64,000 bases of DNA from Shewanella schlegeliana (GCF_016765635.1 NZ_JAESVD010000008.1:124001-188000), one strand, 5' to 3'; shown: positions 1 to 9,359, counted from the stretch's first letter. The notes: generated from the letters alone by a model not told the origin. Numbers and translations are program-made.

Positions 1-933
1 ACTCTCTAGCTTGTCATGGTGATCGAGATCTGTGGTGCCTATCACGCTGCAGCCTTGCCACGGATAGATATACACCGGCCGTCCATCTTGAGGATGATAA
101 AAGGTCAAACAGGCTGAGACCGGCAAACGCTCAAATGGCAGCACCAGATGACTGCCTCGCAATGGCCTCAAACTACCGTCTTGTAGCGCATGTAGCTTAC
201 CTGCCCAGCTGCCAGTGGCATTGATGACACACTTGGCTTTTACACTGTACTCTTTGCCTGCTAAAGCTTGATTATCCAAAGTATTCGCTAAGGTAAGCCT
301 TACACCGCTAACTCGCTCATTATTATCTTGGTTTTCCCCTCGCTCAATGAGACCTGTCACTTTGGCATAATTAAGCGCCTGCCCGCCTGCTAGTACACCG
401 TCTTGCAGTGCACGTAATACTAGACGCGCATCATCGGTGACCCCATCGGCAAACAAACTGACCCCATTTATCCCATCGAAAGACAGCTCCGATAACCAAG
501 TACGCGCTTTTTCTATACTCAAGGGGCGATGGTGTTTACTGCCAGCCAATTTGTCGTAAATCGCCAATACCCGTTGAAAAAGCGCCGCCGAGGGGAAATC
601 TCCCCGTTTGTGCAGCATCATGTAGGGCATCAGGTCCACTAAGCCCGGCAACTGCGCCAACATAACTTCTCGCTCTCTGGCGGCATCTCGGGTCATACGC
701 CACTGCCCCGTAGCCAGATAGCGCAAGCCACCATGAACCATTTTGGAAGAGCGACTCGAGGTGCCCCAAGCAAAGTCACTTTGCTCCAGCAGCAATACCT
801 TCGCCCCTTGCTCAGCGGCAAGATGGAAAATACCCGCGCCAGTGATCCCCCCACCTATGATGATAAGGTCATACTCTGCCTGCTGAATAATGGCGTCAGT
901 AGCCGCTTTCGCCGCCTGACTCAAGGTATTCAT
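1..933 (-). CDS. GlpD-like FAD-dependent glycerol-3-phosphate dehydrogenase (3' part outside window)
   Basis: The reverse-strand frame is open from an ATG at 933 to base 1, so about 311 N-terminal residues are visible and the C-terminus is missing. An FAD-binding Rossmann motif (IIGGGITGAG) sits near residue 25, followed by FAWGTSSRSSKMVHGGLRYL, the signature stretch of GlpD. GlpD family enzymes oxidise sn-glycerol 3-phosphate to dihydroxyacetone phosphate and pass electrons to quinone. The start has a GAGG ribosome site and overlaps the stop of the upstream flavoenzyme by ATGA, so the two are translationally coupled. The pairing with an alkylglycerone-phosphate-synthase-like gene suggests an ether-lipid or glycerol-ether pathway rather than ordinary glycerol catabolism; that is inference. 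Confidence 0.85.
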   Translation of the reverse strand, partial: MNTLSQAAKAATDAIIQQAEYDLIIIGGGITGAGIFHLAAEQGAKVLLLEQSDFAWGTSSRSSKMVHGGLRYLATGQWRMTRDAAREREVMLAQLPGLVDLMPYMMLHKRGDFPSAALFQRVLAIYDKLAGSKHHRPLSIEKARTWLSELSFDGINGVSLFADGVTDDARLVLRALQDGVLAGGQALNYAKVTGLIERGENQDNNERVSGVRLTLANTLDNQALAGKEYSVKAKCVINATGSWAGKLHALQDGSLRPLRGSHLVLPFERLPVSACLTFYHPQDGRPVYIYPWQGCSVIGTTDLDHHDKLES

Positions 934-2573
934 GACTGCGCCTCATCTTGGGTATTGCTCGCTTTAAACAGCTTGCCGGGATTTAACTGCCCCTTGGGAT
1001 CGAAGCCGTTAAAATAATCCTGTAGTGACTCAACCACGCGCTCGCCTTTCTCTGTTGCAAGGTAGGCGGCATGATCGCCCCCCACACCATGCTGATGACT
1101 GATGGTGCCGTGATTTTCCACAATCAGCTTAGAGGTGGTCGATTTAAGTTTTTGCCATTGCTGATAGGTCTGCTCATAGGTTTTCGCCACAGGAAACAGA
1201 TAAGTGGTATAGATGCTGGCGCCATCGCTATAGAGATGAGATAGGTGAGAAAATACATGCACCTGAGTGCCAAATTCCTCGAGTCCCCCTTTTAGGCTCT
1301 GTTCTATCTTATCGGTCAGCGGCTCAATATTGGACCAGTTGGTCGCCGTCTCTAGCGTGTCGATGGCATAGCCCATCTGCCACAATGTTTCTCGTAAATA
1401 GGGGAAGGCGAAGCGCTTATGCTCCCACTTCTTGCCGAGACTCTGGCCGGTGTTCACCCCTTTAAACTGACTGATAATCCCCTTTAAGCGCTTATAACGC
1501 TGACGGTTATCGCGCTTGTCACCCGTAATGCCATAAACCAGCATACATTTGTCATCACCTACTCCTTTTAGAGACAATAACTTGCCAAGCCAATGACGCT
1601 GACTCTGGCTAGCCGACAGAAACAGCTGAGTCTTAGTCTCTATGCTATTGCTCAGCCTAAGCATTGAAAGAGGCAGCCCCTGCTGAATAACCTCGCGGGC
1701 GCAGGCTATTCCTTGTTGCCAATTCGGCATAAAGGCCACGCCAAAGAATTCCTGCTCAGGCACGCGGCTCACCCGAACTTTGGCTTCGGTTAAAATGCCT
1801 AAATGGCCCTCAGAGCCCAGCACCAGATGACGCCAATCAGGCCCCGCCGATGACGCTGGTAAGGTAGTCATATCCAGCTTGCCCTCGAGCGTCTCAATCT
1901 CCCCCCCGGCAAACAGGCTTTCGATACGGCCATAATGCAGCGATTGCTGACCGCTTGAGCGGGTCACCACCCAACCGCCTAAGGTCGATAGCTCGAAAGA
2001 CTGAGGAAAGTGACCTAAGGTGTAACCTTGAGCCTGCAGCTGAGACTCCAAAAATGGCCCTTTTACTCCAGCGCCAAAGGTGGCAAGTTGCGAGACTCTA
2101 TCGAGCGCGAGTAATCGGTTCATCTTGCTCATGGAGATGGTCAGTACAGGCTTATCTGACTCACAAGGGGTGATATGCCCCACCACTGAAGTACCGCCAC
2201 CATAAGGGATAAGCTGCCACTCATTTAACTTTGCCGCGTCCATCAAGGCGCGGATCTCCTCACTACTACGGGGAAAGGCAACGGCGTCAGGAAACAGGTT
2301 AAACTCGCCGCTCTTCATCGCCAACCAGTCCGGTAGACTCTGGCCACGGGCATGGCGCAGCCGTACTTCTGCGTCGGTGGTGTACAGCTCGCTTTCTTCT
2401 AAGCGCGAGGCAGGCACCTTGGCCAACACCTCCTCGAGTGTGGCGACTGCTAGCGGATTCGCCTCACCCAGTGTCTCAGTGATAAAGGCGGCACCATCAG
2501 CCGACAGGGCTAAACTCCTGTCTTTGTCACCCCAACCATTCCATTGTCGATTATCCCGCGCCGCTCTATCCAT
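930..2573 (-). CDS. FAD-binding oxidase of the alkylglycerone-phosphate synthase (AGPS) type
   Basis: A 547-residue protein of the vanillyl-alcohol-oxidase flavoprotein fold. The PYGGGTSVVGH loop (about residues 120-135) is the FAD pyrophosphate-binding segment. QSFELSTLGGWVVTRSSGQQ followed by SLHYGRIE closely matches the AGPS signature, and ISHQHGVGGDH near the C-terminus matches the AGPS histidine motif. AGPS exchanges the acyl chain of acyl-dihydroxyacetone phosphate for a fatty alcohol; bacterial homologues are often annotated only as FAD-linked oxidases. It lies between a divergent AraC gene and a coupled glpD-like gene (ATGA overlap). Biosynthetic or catabolic direction cannot be told from sequence. 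Confidence 0.85.
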   Translation of the reverse strand: MDRAARDNRQWNGWGDKDRSLALSADGAAFITETLGEANPLAVATLEEVLAKVPASRLEESELYTTDAEVRLRHARGQSLPDWLAMKSGEFNLFPDAVAFPRSSEEIRALMDAAKLNEWQLIPYGGGTSVVGHITPCESDKPVLTISMSKMNRLLALDRVSQLATFGAGVKGPFLESQLQAQGYTLGHFPQSFELSTLGGWVVTRSSGQQSLHYGRIESLFAGGEIETLEGKLDMTTLPASSAGPDWRHLVLGSEGHLGILTEAKVRVSRVPEQEFFGVAFMPNWQQGIACAREVIQQGLPLSMLRLSNSIETKTQLFLSASQSQRHWLGKLLSLKGVGDDKCMLVYGITGDKRDNRQRYKRLKGIISQFKGVNTGQSLGKKWEHKRFAFPYLRETLWQMGYAIDTLETATNWSNIEPLTDKIEQSLKGGLEEFGTQVHVFSHLSHLYSDGASIYTTYLFPVAKTYEQTYQQWQKLKSTTSKLIVENHGTISHQHGVGGDHAAYLATEKGERVVESLQDYFNGFDPKGQLNPGKLFKASNTQDEAQS

Positions 2574-2709
2574 CTTTAATGACCAATTTGCATACAGATA
2601 GATTTATCTTACAATGTTGTAACATCTTGTCAGTGACAAATATGGACAACTATTTACAGGCAGTAAATCGCGATAACCAATACAGGCTAACAGCACAGGA
2701 GTGAATGAG

Positions 2710-3738
2710 ATGGTAAAAAAGGCCGAGCACACGCTCTCTTTAGGCACCACCTCCCTGCCCCCCGTACTGCAATTTTTGCAGGCAGCTAGGCACTGTAAGG
2801 TTGAGATAGAACCAGCTCTTGAGCAGGCCAATATCGAGCCCTCTTATCTGCAAAACAAAGATACCCGCCTCAGTGGCGAGCAGTTTCAGCTGCTACTGCA
2901 CTATCTTATTCAGCATGCAAACCATCCGCTATTCGGTCTCTATAGTGCGCGTTTTATCCAGCCAGATCGCTTCTACCTACTGGGGCAGATAGGCCTAAAC
3001 TCGGACAACTTCACCCAAGCCATCAAACAAGCTATGCCCCTAGAGAAACTGGTTGGCGACATGGGGATCACCGAGTTAAGAGAGCATCCCCAAGGGTTAA
3101 AAATGATATGGCACTGCCAATACAGCAACCCACAAGTTATTCCCCATCTGATTGATAACGTACTGGCATCTTGGGTTAATTTTGCCCGCTTTCTTATGCA
3201 AGACAGTAACGCCTCCCCTATTGAGGTTAAACTTTCACGGCCACAACCTGCCACAAAAGAGCTAAAACAGTATCAGGCACTGTTTAACTGCCCTGTGCGC
3301 TTTGAGCAGAGTGAAAACGCCATCCTCATCGATAAGGAACTGCTACTTCGGCCGCTCCCAAGGGGAGATAACCAACGGCTTAAACGGCTAATGGAGCACG
3401 CGCGACTGCAACTTGAAGATATTGGTGAGGCCGATCAGCTAAAGCTCGCCGCTGCGCGGATAATTCGCCAGCAACTAGCCATAAGCAAAATTAACCGAGA
3501 GCGAATAGCCAGTCAGCTGCATCTTAGTGGCAGAAGCTTACAGCGAAAATTACTCAAGCAGGGGATTAGCTATCAAGGGCTGGTAGATAATGTGCGTCAT
3601 GAAATGGCGGAATATTGGCTTAGCTGCAGCGAACTTTCTTTAAGCGAAATCGCCTTAGAGTTAGGGTTTAGTGATCTGCGGGTATTTTTTCGCGCCTACA
3701 AAAACTGGAGCGGTCACACTCCCAGACGCAAGCAGTAG
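2710..3738 (+). CDS. AraC-family transcriptional regulator
   Basis: A 342-residue protein with an N-terminal ligand domain of the arabinose-binding-like AraC type and a C-terminal double helix-turn-helix (about residues 240-340). The second helix-turn-helix carries LSEIALELGFSDLRVFFRAY, the classic AraC motif. The ATG at 2710 was chosen because AGGAG lies 8 bases upstream; a GTG at 2701 overlaps that site and is unlikely. It is divergent from the AGPS-like/GlpD-like pair, with about 135 bp between, so it probably controls them in response to a lipid- or glycerol-related ligand (inference). Confidence 0.88.
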   Translation: MVKKAEHTLSLGTTSLPPVLQFLQAARHCKVEIEPALEQANIEPSYLQNKDTRLSGEQFQLLLHYLIQHANHPLFGLYSARFIQPDRFYLLGQIGLNSDNFTQAIKQAMPLEKLVGDMGITELREHPQGLKMIWHCQYSNPQVIPHLIDNVLASWVNFARFLMQDSNASPIEVKLSRPQPATKELKQYQALFNCPVRFEQSENAILIDKELLLRPLPRGDNQRLKRLMEHARLQLEDIGEADQLKLAAARIIRQQLAISKINRERIASQLHLSGRSLQRKLLKQGISYQGLVDNVRHEMAEYWLSCSELSLSEIALELGFSDLRVFFRAYKNWSGHTPRRKQ

Positions 3739-3866
3739 CGAATAAAATAGTGAAAAACAAGAGTGGAAAAACAGAAGCAAAAAACAAGATCAAAGAGATC
3801 GCCTCAACGCCCTGCGAACAGTATGGGTTAAGGCTTGTCTCTCAGTAATACCAATCAAAAAGCGTT

Positions 3867-5045
3867 TTACATCGCTTGTTTCAGCAGTTCGATAACCTCT
3901 TGATGTTCACGGTCCAAAGCCAGCCCCATGGCAGTTGAGTCATGAATATTCACTTGATGAATCGTCTCTGCCGCACCATTAGCAAGGAGTAATTCAACAA
4001 TGGCGGTGCGTTCATTATAGTTACCAATAACCGCATGGATCAGTGCGGTATTACCATCATTCGTTAACGAATTCACCTTTGCGCCAGCTTGCAGTAGTCG
4101 CTCGACCACATCCTTAGTGCTATTGCCTGCTGCCATTGTCAATGCCGTCTCGCCTTCATCGCCTTGGTAGTTTACCTCTGCGCCCTTAGCTAACAGCTGC
4201 TCCATTATCGGCAATAAGCCATTGAAGCTGGCAATCATTAACGGCCTTGTACCATAGCTGCCAGTTTGGTTAGGGTTCGCCCCCGCCTCGAGTAGCAAGG
4301 TCACAACCTCTTCGGTACTACTCTTCACTGCATGATTAAGCGGTGTATTCTTGTACCAATCGCCCTGATTCACATCGGCACCATCGGCAATCATCTTGGC
4401 AACTAATGCGGCATCTTTATCTAAAATAGCCTGAATCAGCGCGGTAAAACCACTGGCATCTAAGCCATTCTCATCATAAGAGCCATCTAAATGATCATCT
4501 TCGTCATCGTCATTATCTTCGTCTTCATCATAGTCATTCTCGTCATAGTCATAGCCGAAATCAGCGCCGCAGCCTTGCTCACGACCTTCAATATAGGCGC
4601 TCAGCCCTGGCCAGTTGCCGCGATCACAAAAGTCATTGAACTCAACGATGGAATCATTTGGCGACTTCTCAATTAAGCTTTCTAATAGCTGGGTCGACCA
4701 CTTAAAGGTTTCTACCGGGGAGCCTAAGCAGTTGTGATGGAAAATGGCGATCTGCGCCGTGATGTTATTCCCCTCAAAGGCAGTCAATAACATCTGTGAT
4801 AGCGACTTAATCTCGTCGACTTCGCACTCAAGGCTCAACAGCAGCAGTTGTGGTTCTAGCCTGAAGGCAAAGATATCCTGCTCAAGATGGTCAAGCTCTG
4901 GGATCAGCACTTCTATCGCCTTGCCTGCCGTAGTGCTTAGCTTTATGCAGATAAAATAGGGGTCATCATAACTATCTAATCCATCAAGATGTTCACGTAA
5001 AACATCATCTAGCTCTAATCTATCGAAAATATGACTGCTAAGCAT
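3867..5045 (-). CDS. Ankyrin-repeat protein with an acidic linker
   Basis: A 392-residue protein with no signal peptide. The first 165 or so residues match no family I know. An extremely acidic Asp/Glu/Tyr-rich stretch follows (about residues 168-195), then four to five ankyrin repeats to the end (for example TPLNHAVKSSTEEVVTLLLE, GETALTMAAG and NTALIHAVIG). Ankyrin repeats mediate protein binding; the partner is unknown. The start has GAGG 5 bases upstream. It stands alone, with no partner gene in operon distance. Confidence 0.8.
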   Translation of the reverse strand: MLSSHIFDRLELDDVLREHLDGLDSYDDPYFICIKLSTTAGKAIEVLIPELDHLEQDIFAFRLEPQLLLLSLECEVDEIKSLSQMLLTAFEGNNITAQIAIFHHNCLGSPVETFKWSTQLLESLIEKSPNDSIVEFNDFCDRGNWPGLSAYIEGREQGCGADFGYDYDENDYDEDEDNDDDEDDHLDGSYDENGLDASGFTALIQAILDKDAALVAKMIADGADVNQGDWYKNTPLNHAVKSSTEEVVTLLLEAGANPNQTGSYGTRPLMIASFNGLLPIMEQLLAKGAEVNYQGDEGETALTMAAGNSTKDVVERLLQAGAKVNSLTNDGNTALIHAVIGNYNERTAIVELLLANGAAETIHQVNIHDSTAMGLALDREHQEVIELLKQAM

Positions 5046-5490
5046 ATAAACCTCGTTGTTAATTCATCTCTGGAGCGGGAAGACAAAAGTCGGAAAGTGA
5101 AACTAGCACTGCGCGTCCCATAATGCGCAGTAGACTATGTCTTAGCAGATATAAGTACAAGTCGTTATTTTTAATAAGGATAATTAACTTTTAAAATTGC
5201 TTGGATGATCGATTTATGAGGAATTGATTGCAAATGAGTTTACTTAAACATTCAAGCTAACTATTGACTATCTTAGCTACAGTGTGGCTTCAAGAGATAA
5301 GGAAGAGTGGAATAGGTCAGTAAGAGTGTTACAATGCCCGCGTAATACCAAATAAGCATACCGCCCCTATTAAATGACAAGACTTAAAGCCTTCTCGGCT
5401 CACAATAATTTATTGAATGTACCTTGGTAACAACACCTATCAAAGACCCAGTTGTATCCAAAATTTATCATTCAATAAATGTGAGGCTTT
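5046..5490. other. Intergenic stretch, no gene seen
   Basis: About 445 bp between divergent genes, AT-rich in the middle. It must hold the promoters of the ankyrin gene (minus) and the LysE-type exporter (plus). A short overlapping frame beginning at 5424 runs into the exporter in another phase and is not credible. Confidence 0.5.
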
Positions 5491-6102
5491 ATGTCTATAT
5501 CCATTTTTATGGCCCTTTTCATGGTGTCATTACTCGGTGCCATGTCACCAGGCCAATCTGTCATAATGGTTGCAAGAAATACACTTGCAGGCGGAAGAGC
5601 GCAAGGTATCGTTACAGCCTGTGCTCACTCTATCGGAGTCGGTATCTACGCAGGCTTATCTCTTGCAGGACTTGCCCTAGTATTAAAAAACTCCCCCTTG
5701 TTTTACAACACCATCACCTATCTGGGCGCTGCATATCTGGCTTGGTTAGGTATTTGTTCGATTCGTTCAAAAGGTGGAATCACCGATAAACTCAGCAGCG
5801 GCAAACCAATGAGCCTTTATCAAGCTGCAAGAAGTGGCTTTGTTATCTCTATACTTAACCCGAAAATCATCATTTTCTATCTAGCCCTGTTTAGTCAATT
5901 AGTAGAAAGTGCTGACAATTTGGTTAACCGAATCATTATCGTCGCGACACCTACAATTCTCGATGCCGCTTGGTACACATTTATCGCTTGTATCTTGTCT
6001 AAGCCAGCAACCTTAGTAAGGCTAAGGTTGCATGCTCAGACAATAGATAAAGTGTCAGGTGCGGTATTACTGCTTTTAGCTGGACGTATACTCGTAAGCT
6101 AA
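5491..6102 (+). CDS. LysE/RhtB-family amino-acid exporter
   Basis: A 203-residue integral membrane protein with about six hydrophobic segments. The N-terminus contains GAMSPGQSVIMVARNTLAGG, the PGP-like family signature of LysE/RhtB exporters, and TYLGAAYLAWLGICSIRS is the conserved third-helix region. These proteins export amino acids or homoserine-lactone-like compounds by proton antiport; the substrate cannot be read from sequence. GTGAGG precedes the ATG by 4 bases. A 12-bp perfect inverted repeat follows the gene. Confidence 0.88.
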   Translation: MSISIFMALFMVSLLGAMSPGQSVIMVARNTLAGGRAQGIVTACAHSIGVGIYAGLSLAGLALVLKNSPLFYNTITYLGAAYLAWLGICSIRSKGGITDKLSSGKPMSLYQAARSGFVISILNPKIIIFYLALFSQLVESADNLVNRIIIVATPTILDAAWYTFIACILSKPATLVRLRLHAQTIDKVSGAVLLLLAGRILVS

Positions 6103-6136
6103 TCAGCAAGATGACTCCCCCATAGAAGGGGCACTC

Positions 6137-6165
6137 AGCGAAGTCGATAGCCCATCGACTTCGCT
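6137..6165. terminator. Inverted repeat after the LysE-type gene
   Basis: AGCGAAGTCGAT (6137-6148) and ATCGACTTCGCT (6154-6165) form a perfect 12-bp stem with a 5-base loop. No T-run follows, so it is either a factor-dependent terminator or an RNA-stabilising hairpin for the exporter mRNA. Confidence 0.5.
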
Positions 6166-6278
6166 CTACTGTCGAAACCTTATGCGTAAAATACTGAAAA
6201 CAATTAAAAGCACCGCGAATACAACACAAAAATTAAACGCATCCTAATCAGTAATACCGAGAAATTTCACCTTCCCCA

Positions 6279-6680
6279 CTACCAAACCTCTGCATCGAAA
6301 CGGGCGGCTCTGGCCTCAGCCATGGTGCACTCGGTCTGGTGCATTAATTCTGCCAAGGTGATATTCGGTTGTTGCGCGATCAAGCGAGCCAGTTTGGCCG
6401 CTAACGGTTCCAACTTATCGGTGTGACTTAGCAGTGCAGTATCGACTTTACGAATAAGGTAAACAAACTCTGTTGCAGCTACCGTTAGCGGCTGCGTTTT
6501 TAAATGCTGACTAAAAGCTTGGATCTGCATGGCATCGCCAGTAAGCCCCCAATTTCTTGAGCGACGCACACGCTTAAGTTCACAATTAAATTGCTTGGCA
6601 ACCAGTTGCGCTTGCTTAACCGCTTCACGGCCGATGCGATGAATGAGTGAGGGAAGCGAGATGATGATCTCTTGTTTCAT
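6279..6680 (-). CDS. Ribosome-recycling-factor-like family protein (small)
   Basis: A 133-residue protein beginning with LPSLIHRIGREAVKQAQLVA and containing CELKRVRRSRNWGLTG and LAELMHQTECTMAEARAARF. I recognise it as the family annotated in Vibrio and Shewanella as 'ribosome recycling factor family protein', which is not the essential Frr. No experimental function is known to me. The highly basic RRSR patch would fit nucleic-acid contact (inference). Single gene. Confidence 0.7.
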   Translation of the reverse strand: MKQEIIISLPSLIHRIGREAVKQAQLVAKQFNCELKRVRRSRNWGLTGDAMQIQAFSQHLKTQPLTVAATEFVYLIRKVDTALLSHTDKLEPLAAKLARLIAQQPNITLAELMHQTECTMAEARAARFDAEVW

Positions 6681-6779
6681 ACTCGTGTTTAGGGCTCTCA
6701 GTCTTTATCCAATCGGCCTATTTTTTCAGTCTAGGCAGAAAAACTCAAGCCGGGCTGGCGTTGAATCGGCTGAAAATAA

Positions 6780-6806
6780 CAAAGGCCCGTAAAGGGCCTT
6801 TTCTAT
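6780..6806. terminator. Bidirectional intrinsic terminator
   Basis: AAAGGCCC and GGGCCTTT pair around a short TAAA loop, with A/T tracts on both sides. It lies just past the stop of the lysine-riboswitch-controlled carrier gene (minus). Confidence 0.75.
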
Positions 6807-6846
6807 GGGTTAACAGTTAACCCCTCAGTGTGTTGCTACGCAACCA

Positions 6847-8430
6847 CTATGCGTTAGCTGGCACCATTTGCTGCCTTTTATGACGGCGAAGATGGAATGC
6901 ACAGTTAGCAAGGAACCAAACCGCACTCACCGCAATACCCGCAAGGGTTGAGCCTGTAAGACCCATCGCAAGATAACCAAGGAAGGCACCAAAGGCAACG
7001 GTAACGGCATAAGGCAGCTGGGTCATAACATGGTCCATATGGTGACAGCTCGCGCCCGTCGCCGATAGGATACTGGTGCTCGAGATAGGTGAGCTATGGT
7101 CGCCAAATACCGATCCCGCCAATACGGCAGCAAGCATCGGCAATAATAAATTTGCATCACTGGCGATAGCGATATCACCAGCGAGTGGCAACATAATACC
7201 GAACGTGCCCCAGCTAGTGCCGGTAGCAAATGACATTCCGCATGCTAGAACAAACACTAAAGCAGGCAGAAGCTGAACCGGAATACTGCTCTTAGTCAGC
7301 GCAGCAAGGTATTGGCCAGTCTGCATATCGCTCACTACTGTGCCAATCGTCCAAGCAAACAGCAGGATAATAATCGCTGGCATCATCGCCTGCACACCTT
7401 GTGGTGCTGCGGCTAACCATGTTTTAGCCGGTAACTTTAAACGCAGCGCTAATACAATTGAGACAGCAAGGCTACACAGTGCAGCGTACACCAAGGACGA
7501 CCCCACATCGGTATGCTCAAGGGAAGCAATCAAGCTAAATGCCTGGCCCTTTGCCGATAGTGCCTCGGCACCGCTCCATACCATGAACAAGATACTCGAC
7601 ACCGTTAGGGTCGCGATAGGCAAGACCATGTCGATCATACCGCCATTGCCCTGTCCCTCAGTGGTGATCTCAAGCCCTTTAGGACGTCCCTTAGACTCAT
7701 CCCATAGCTTGCCCTCTTGCGCCCAGCGCTCATGTTGACGCATAGGGCCAATATCGAGCTGAAAGGCGATAACCACTAGCACCATTAGCAGGGTAAATAC
7801 CGCATAAAGGTTCATCGGGATCATCTGCACAAACATGGCTATTGGGCTGATATCGGTAATACCATTGGTCACCAAAATTCCACCTAGGATGGCTATGATA
7901 AACGCTCCCCAAGAAGAGATAGGCATAATAACGCACACAGGAGCCGCGGTAGAATCTAGCAGATAAGCCAGCTTTGCCCGTGAGATCTGGAACCTATCCG
8001 TCACAGGACGACAGATGGGGCCCACAGATAAGCTGTGGAAAAAATCATCGATAAAGAAGGCGAAAACCATTAAGCCAGTTAACATGTTGGCACTGCGGCG
8101 GTCTTTACAACGACGCACTCCCCACTCTGCAAACGCTCGGGTCGCCCCCGTTGCTGTCATCAGGCTGATCAAACCACCGAGCAGCAACATAAACAGCAAC
8201 ATATTGACGTTACCGCTATTAATAGCGCCATCACTCCAGAATATGCCAGAGACGATATTGAACAGGTAGTGCAATGCAGTCAGCGGATTGTAGTTATTTA
8301 ACAGAACGGCACCGGCAAGAATACCGATCCCAAGGGATAACAGTACACGACGGGTCGTGATGGCGAGGATAACGGCTAACAGTGGCGGCACCACCGACAG
8401 CAGGGAATCGGAATATTGAACTAAATTCAT
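6847..8430 (-). CDS. NhaC-superfamily carrier, probable lysine transporter (LysW type)
   Basis: A 527-residue membrane protein with about 11-12 hydrophobic segments and conserved stretches such as FFIDDFFHSLSVGPICRPVT and SFATGTSWGTFGIMLPLAG, typical of the NhaC superfamily. The start at 8430 (MNLVQYSDSLL) was chosen because a longer frame to 8559 runs through the riboswitch. The mRNA leader is a full lysine riboswitch whose last hairpin abuts this ATG. Comparative genomics of L-box RNAs (Rodionov and colleagues) assigned riboswitch-controlled NhaC-like proteins of gammaproteobacteria as lysine importers. Plain annotation as a Na+/H+ antiporter is therefore probably wrong. Confidence 0.85.
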   Translation of the reverse strand: MNLVQYSDSLLSVVPPLLAVILAITTRRVLLSLGIGILAGAVLLNNYNPLTALHYLFNIVSGIFWSDGAINSGNVNMLLFMLLLGGLISLMTATGATRAFAEWGVRRCKDRRSANMLTGLMVFAFFIDDFFHSLSVGPICRPVTDRFQISRAKLAYLLDSTAAPVCVIMPISSWGAFIIAILGGILVTNGITDISPIAMFVQMIPMNLYAVFTLLMVLVVIAFQLDIGPMRQHERWAQEGKLWDESKGRPKGLEITTEGQGNGGMIDMVLPIATLTVSSILFMVWSGAEALSAKGQAFSLIASLEHTDVGSSLVYAALCSLAVSIVLALRLKLPAKTWLAAAPQGVQAMMPAIIILLFAWTIGTVVSDMQTGQYLAALTKSSIPVQLLPALVFVLACGMSFATGTSWGTFGIMLPLAGDIAIASDANLLLPMLAAVLAGSVFGDHSSPISSTSILSATGASCHHMDHVMTQLPYAVTVAFGAFLGYLAMGLTGSTLAGIAVSAVWFLANCAFHLRRHKRQQMVPANA

Positions 8431-8467
8431 GATCTCGTAACACCTATTATTTAGGTGGAGATCTACC
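8431..8467 (-). promoter_or_regulatory. Ribosome-site sequestering hairpin (riboswitch expression platform)
   Basis: On the minus strand GATCTC (8463-8458) pairs with GAGATC (8436-8431), and CACCTA pairs with TAGGTG inside it. This places the GAG ribosome site in a stem directly touching the ATG at 8430. The segment 8457-8467 can instead pair with 8519-8529 of the aptamer (9 of 11 bases), which would free the ribosome site. Binding of lysine should favour the hairpin and switch translation off. Confidence 0.75.
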
Positions 8468-8512
8468 AAAAGGATAGAGAAACTGATTTCAGGAGAAATA
8501 ATACTTCTTACC

Positions 8513-8686
8513 CCTTTAGGTAGCGCTCCATAGACAACATAACTATGGCAGTCCTGCATCTGTTAAATGCAGACCCAGCGATTGTTGATGACGCAACAAT
8601 AACTTCGGCGCTGACTCCTTTCCCCAGATGTCTTAGGTGTCACCCTCTATCTGGATACTTTTAGGCAGCGCGCCTCTACTCAAAGG
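8513..8686 (-). ncRNA. Lysine riboswitch (L box) aptamer
   Basis: The minus strand contains in order the L-box conserved blocks: GTAGAGGCGCG, then GGGGAAAGGAGTCAGCGCCG plus AAG, then GGGTCTGCAT, GCAGGACTGCC and GGAGCGCTACC. The P1 stem forms between 8676-8686 and 8513-8523 with one A-C mismatch and one G-U pair. It lies 83 bases upstream of the NhaC-type gene in the same direction. This RNA binds lysine and represses the downstream gene. Confidence 0.95.
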
Positions 8687-9125
8687 TTTGAGGCTTGATA
8701 ATACCCATACATTTAAGAGTTGCAAGAATATTTATTCAAACATCTTCAGAACAATGCCGCCGCCTCCCATTTGAGGTTAATTTTCATCCAACAGAGTATC
8801 TCTGAAGAACAAAATACCACTCACAAACCCTGCATATAGGCCGAGGGATAATCTTAGCCATAAAGAGGTATTACACTCTACCCGACCGAACATTCCTCTA
8901 ACCAACTACCAAATAGCGCTTGAATTTAGTGATTTATATCGCCTATAGGAAAAGGAAAAACGACTAACCCTCTCAGGATTGATTTAGATCAATGAGCTCC
9001 TACGCCTTTTCAGGTCATATAAAGGTGAACTAGATCACAAACAGCATTCATAACTACACAACCTAGTTCACGTAATTGCAGATTTACGTTTTTAAATACT
9101 GAAACCAAAAATATAGAGGTACCCT
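8687..9125. other. Intergenic stretch upstream of the riboswitch, promoter region
   Basis: About 440 bp with no convincing gene. It must hold the promoter of the lysine-riboswitch transcript (minus) and of the 62-residue gene at 9126 (plus). Confidence 0.5.
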
Positions 9126-9314
9126 ATGGAGCTACTACCAAATTGTTATACCGATCTATGCGTCAATGGGAAATGGTTTCACTATGATCATGGAGCCAGC
9201 TCTGTGTTTATGCTAAATGGCAGCAAACCGCTCACTTTTGAATTAGATTCATTGCCCAAAACCGAAGATGAACTTGAACTGCATCTGACTGCAATCTCAA
9301 ACGAGCTTATCTAA
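9126..9314 (+). CDS. Small hypothetical protein (62 aa)
   Basis: A short soluble, acidic protein (calculated from composition: many Glu, Asp and Leu) with no signal peptide. AGAGG precedes the ATG with good spacing and an intrinsic terminator follows at 9360, so it looks like a complete transcription unit. I do not recognise the family. Confidence 0.6.
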   Translation: MELLPNCYTDLCVNGKWFHYDHGASSVFMLNGSKPLTFELDSLPKTEDELELHLTAISNELI

Positions 9315-9359
9315 TCGCATTTAAAGCAAGCTCTACTCATAGTCGCTTGCAAGTTCATC

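Noticed and set aside
8431..8559. N-terminal extension of the NhaC-type protein starting at 8559
   Set aside because: It runs through the lysine riboswitch and its switch hairpin; the ATG at 8430 sits directly after the sequestering stem and begins the normal hydrophobic N-terminus.
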